Shown here piece after piece: positions 62,719 to 64,000 of a stretch of DNA of 64,000 nucleotides (positions are counted from its first letter, which is position 1; every line of letters starts with the position of its first letter). Location of the stretch: contig BCKQ01000015.1 in the NCBI GenBank assembly GCA_001600695.1, positions 62,001 through 126,000 on the forward strand, given 5' to 3'. The DNA is from Ascoidea asiatica (Eukaryota > Ascomycota > Saccharomycetes > Ascoideales > Ascoideaceae). Position numbers and translations under genes: made by a program. The notes beneath the pieces are model-generated. The model had not been told where the DNA came from. It did not search any database and saw only the letters and a list, made by a program, of their open reading frames with translations.

Positions 62719-64000
62719 ATGACAATTGAATCTCCAATCAAAGATATTGCAATAATTGGTGCTGGACCTTCTGGGATTTCAGCACTTTATGAATTAACTC
62801 ATACTTTATCAAATGGTTCAACTTGTGTTTATTCAAATAATATTGCAAAAAATTCACCTTTTAATAAAATTACTGTTTTTGAAAGAAATTCAGATCTTGG
62901 TGGACTTTGGAATAATGAAATTATTGGTAAAGCTTTAGATCCAAGTTTACCTGATTTAAATGATGATAATAATAATGATAATGATAATGATGATGATAAT
63001 GATAATGATGATTTTGATTATGATAAACCTGAAAATGTATTTATAAAAACTGAAATTCCAGAAATTTTAAATTCAAAAGATTATAATAATGAACCAATAA
63101 AAATTGAAAGAGATTTAAAAAAAAGTGATTATTATCAATGGAATGGTTCTGGAATTTATAAAGATTTATTTACAAATGTTGGTGAAAAATATATGAAATT
63201 TTCTTTTGATAATAATAATACTCAAAAAACTTTAGGTCCAAAAGAAAATAAATATTTAGGTACTTTAAGAACTTCAAAACAAGTTTCAAATTATTTAAAA
63301 AATTTAATAATTAAAAATAATTTATTAAATTATATTAAATTTAATACAAATATTGAAAATATTTTTAAAGATAAAATTTCAAATAAATGGATTTTAACAA
63401 TTAGAAAAATTATTAAAATTAATTATAATGAAAAAAAAATTAATGAAATTTGGTATAAAGAAAAATTTGATGGAATTATAATTGCAAATGGTAAAAATAT
63501 ACCATATATACCAAAATTTTTAAATTTTAAAAATTTTAAAAAAAAAATTATTAATTCAAAAAAAAATATTTTAATTACACATTCAAAATCAATTTTAGAT
63601 CCAACAATTTTAAAAAATAGAAAAAAAATTTTAATTATTGGTGGTAGTATAAGTGCAGTTGATTTAGTTCAATATGCATTTCCAAGAGATGAAAATGAAA
63701 ATGAAAATGAAAATGAAAATGAAAATGAAATTTCAGTTTTTATTTCAAGAAAATCTAATCCAACATATGATTGGGTTAATCAAATTTCAAATTCAAAAGG
63801 TATTTCAATTTTACCAATAATTAAACAATTTTTACCAGATTCTAATGAAATTGAATTTATTAATGGTAAAATTATTAAAGATTTTGATACAATAATTTTT
63901 GCAACTGGATATCATCAATATTTACCATTTTTAGATAAAAGTTTAATAAATAAAAATTTAAATTTAAATTATGAAAATTTTTTTTTACATTGTTTTTCAA
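62719..64000 (+). CDS. FAD-dependent monooxygenase (FMO-like), 5' part, runs off window
   Basis: 427 codons visible from the ATG at 62719, with no stop before the window ends. FAD-binding GxGxxG is at about residues 13-18 (IAIIGAGPSGISALYEL). The ERNSDLGGLWNNE motif is typical of flavin-containing monooxygenases. The NADPH-binding second Rossmann is at about 305-316 (KKILIIGGSISAVDLVQYA). The FATGYHQYLPF motif near the visible end links the domains. Acidic Asp/Asn (about 82-98) and Glu-Asn (about 325-337) repeats are inserted. Yeast Fmo1 oxidises thiols for redox balance; this protein is longer and its substrate is unknown. Confidence 0.85.
   Translation, partial: MTIESPIKDIAIIGAGPSGISALYELTHTLSNGSTCVYSNNIAKNSPFNKITVFERNSDLGGLWNNEIIGKALDPSLPDLNDDNNNDNDNDDDNDNDDFDYDKPENVFIKTEIPEILNSKDYNNEPIKIERDLKKSDYYQWNGSGIYKDLFTNVGEKYMKFSFDNNNTQKTLGPKENKYLGTLRTSKQVSNYLKNLIIKNNLLNYIKFNTNIENIFKDKISNKWILTIRKIIKINYNEKKINEIWYKEKFDGIIIANGKNIPYIPKFLNFKNFKKKIINSKKNILITHSKSILDPTILKNRKKILIIGGSISAVDLVQYAFPRDENENENENENENEISVFISRKSNPTYDWVNQISNSKGISILPIIKQFLPDSNEIEFINGKIIKDFDTIIFATGYHQYLPFLDKSLINKNLNLNYENFFLHCFS

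Noticed and set aside
1-64000. CTG codon reassignment (Ser or Ala)
   Set aside because: CTG is rare and I found none at a position conserved enough to decide; no tRNA with anticodon CAG is in the window.

Overview
The window looks like nuclear chromosomal DNA of an AT-rich budding yeast (Saccharomycotina). The evidence is ascomycete-yeast orthologues (NOP7, PAC11, MCD1, CSF1, ERG6, VMA21, GPR1, RKM4, VTC4), two short spliceosomal introns with GTAAGT donors and TACTAAC/TACTAAT branch sites, mostly intronless genes, and yeast-type tRNAs including an intron-bearing tRNA-Lys(TTT). Nearly every long protein carries Asn-rich or acidic low-complexity inserts. The species cannot be named from this window. 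I translated with the standard code and found nothing that settles how CTG is read.

Left third (1-30 kb), mainly housekeeping: the start of a SIN3-like gene (minus, cut by the window edge), NOP7 (60S ribosome assembly), PAC11 (dynein intermediate chain), MCD1/SCC1 (cohesin kleisin, with MCB boxes upstream), an unrecognised 1037-residue Asn-rich coiled-coil protein, two small secreted Ser/Thr-rich proteins that look GPI-anchored and flank a tRNA-Gly, the very large CSF1 bridge-like lipid-transfer protein, and ERG6 with a sterol-response-like element.

Middle (30-49 kb): VMA21 (two exons, not visible as one ORF), a GC-richer patch of hairpins that may be a non-coding RNA, a GPR1-type glucose/sucrose receptor, a zinc alcohol dehydrogenase, a spliced gene joining a jacalin-type lectin domain to 11-residue amphipathic repeats, RKM4, an endopolygalacturonase (PGU1 type) and a siderophore transporter. 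These last genes suggest a yeast living on plant or fruit surfaces.

Right third (49-64 kb) is rich in tRNAs and decayed copies: tRNA-Leu, -Ala, -Thr, -Gln, -Lys and a broken tRNA-Glu; a 12-bp tandem array containing a 10-N gap; two close MFS sugar-transporter paralogues, each damaged in a different place; a GFA-domain protein; VTC4 with a Pho4-type site; a short SIL1-like fragment; and the 5' part of a flavin monooxygenase that runs off the window.

Few genes here work together directly. Promoter motifs match known regulons in several cases: MCB with MCD1, CACGTGGG with VTC4, and an Upc2-type element with ERG6. The palindrome TTACGTAA recurs in at least seven intergenic regions.
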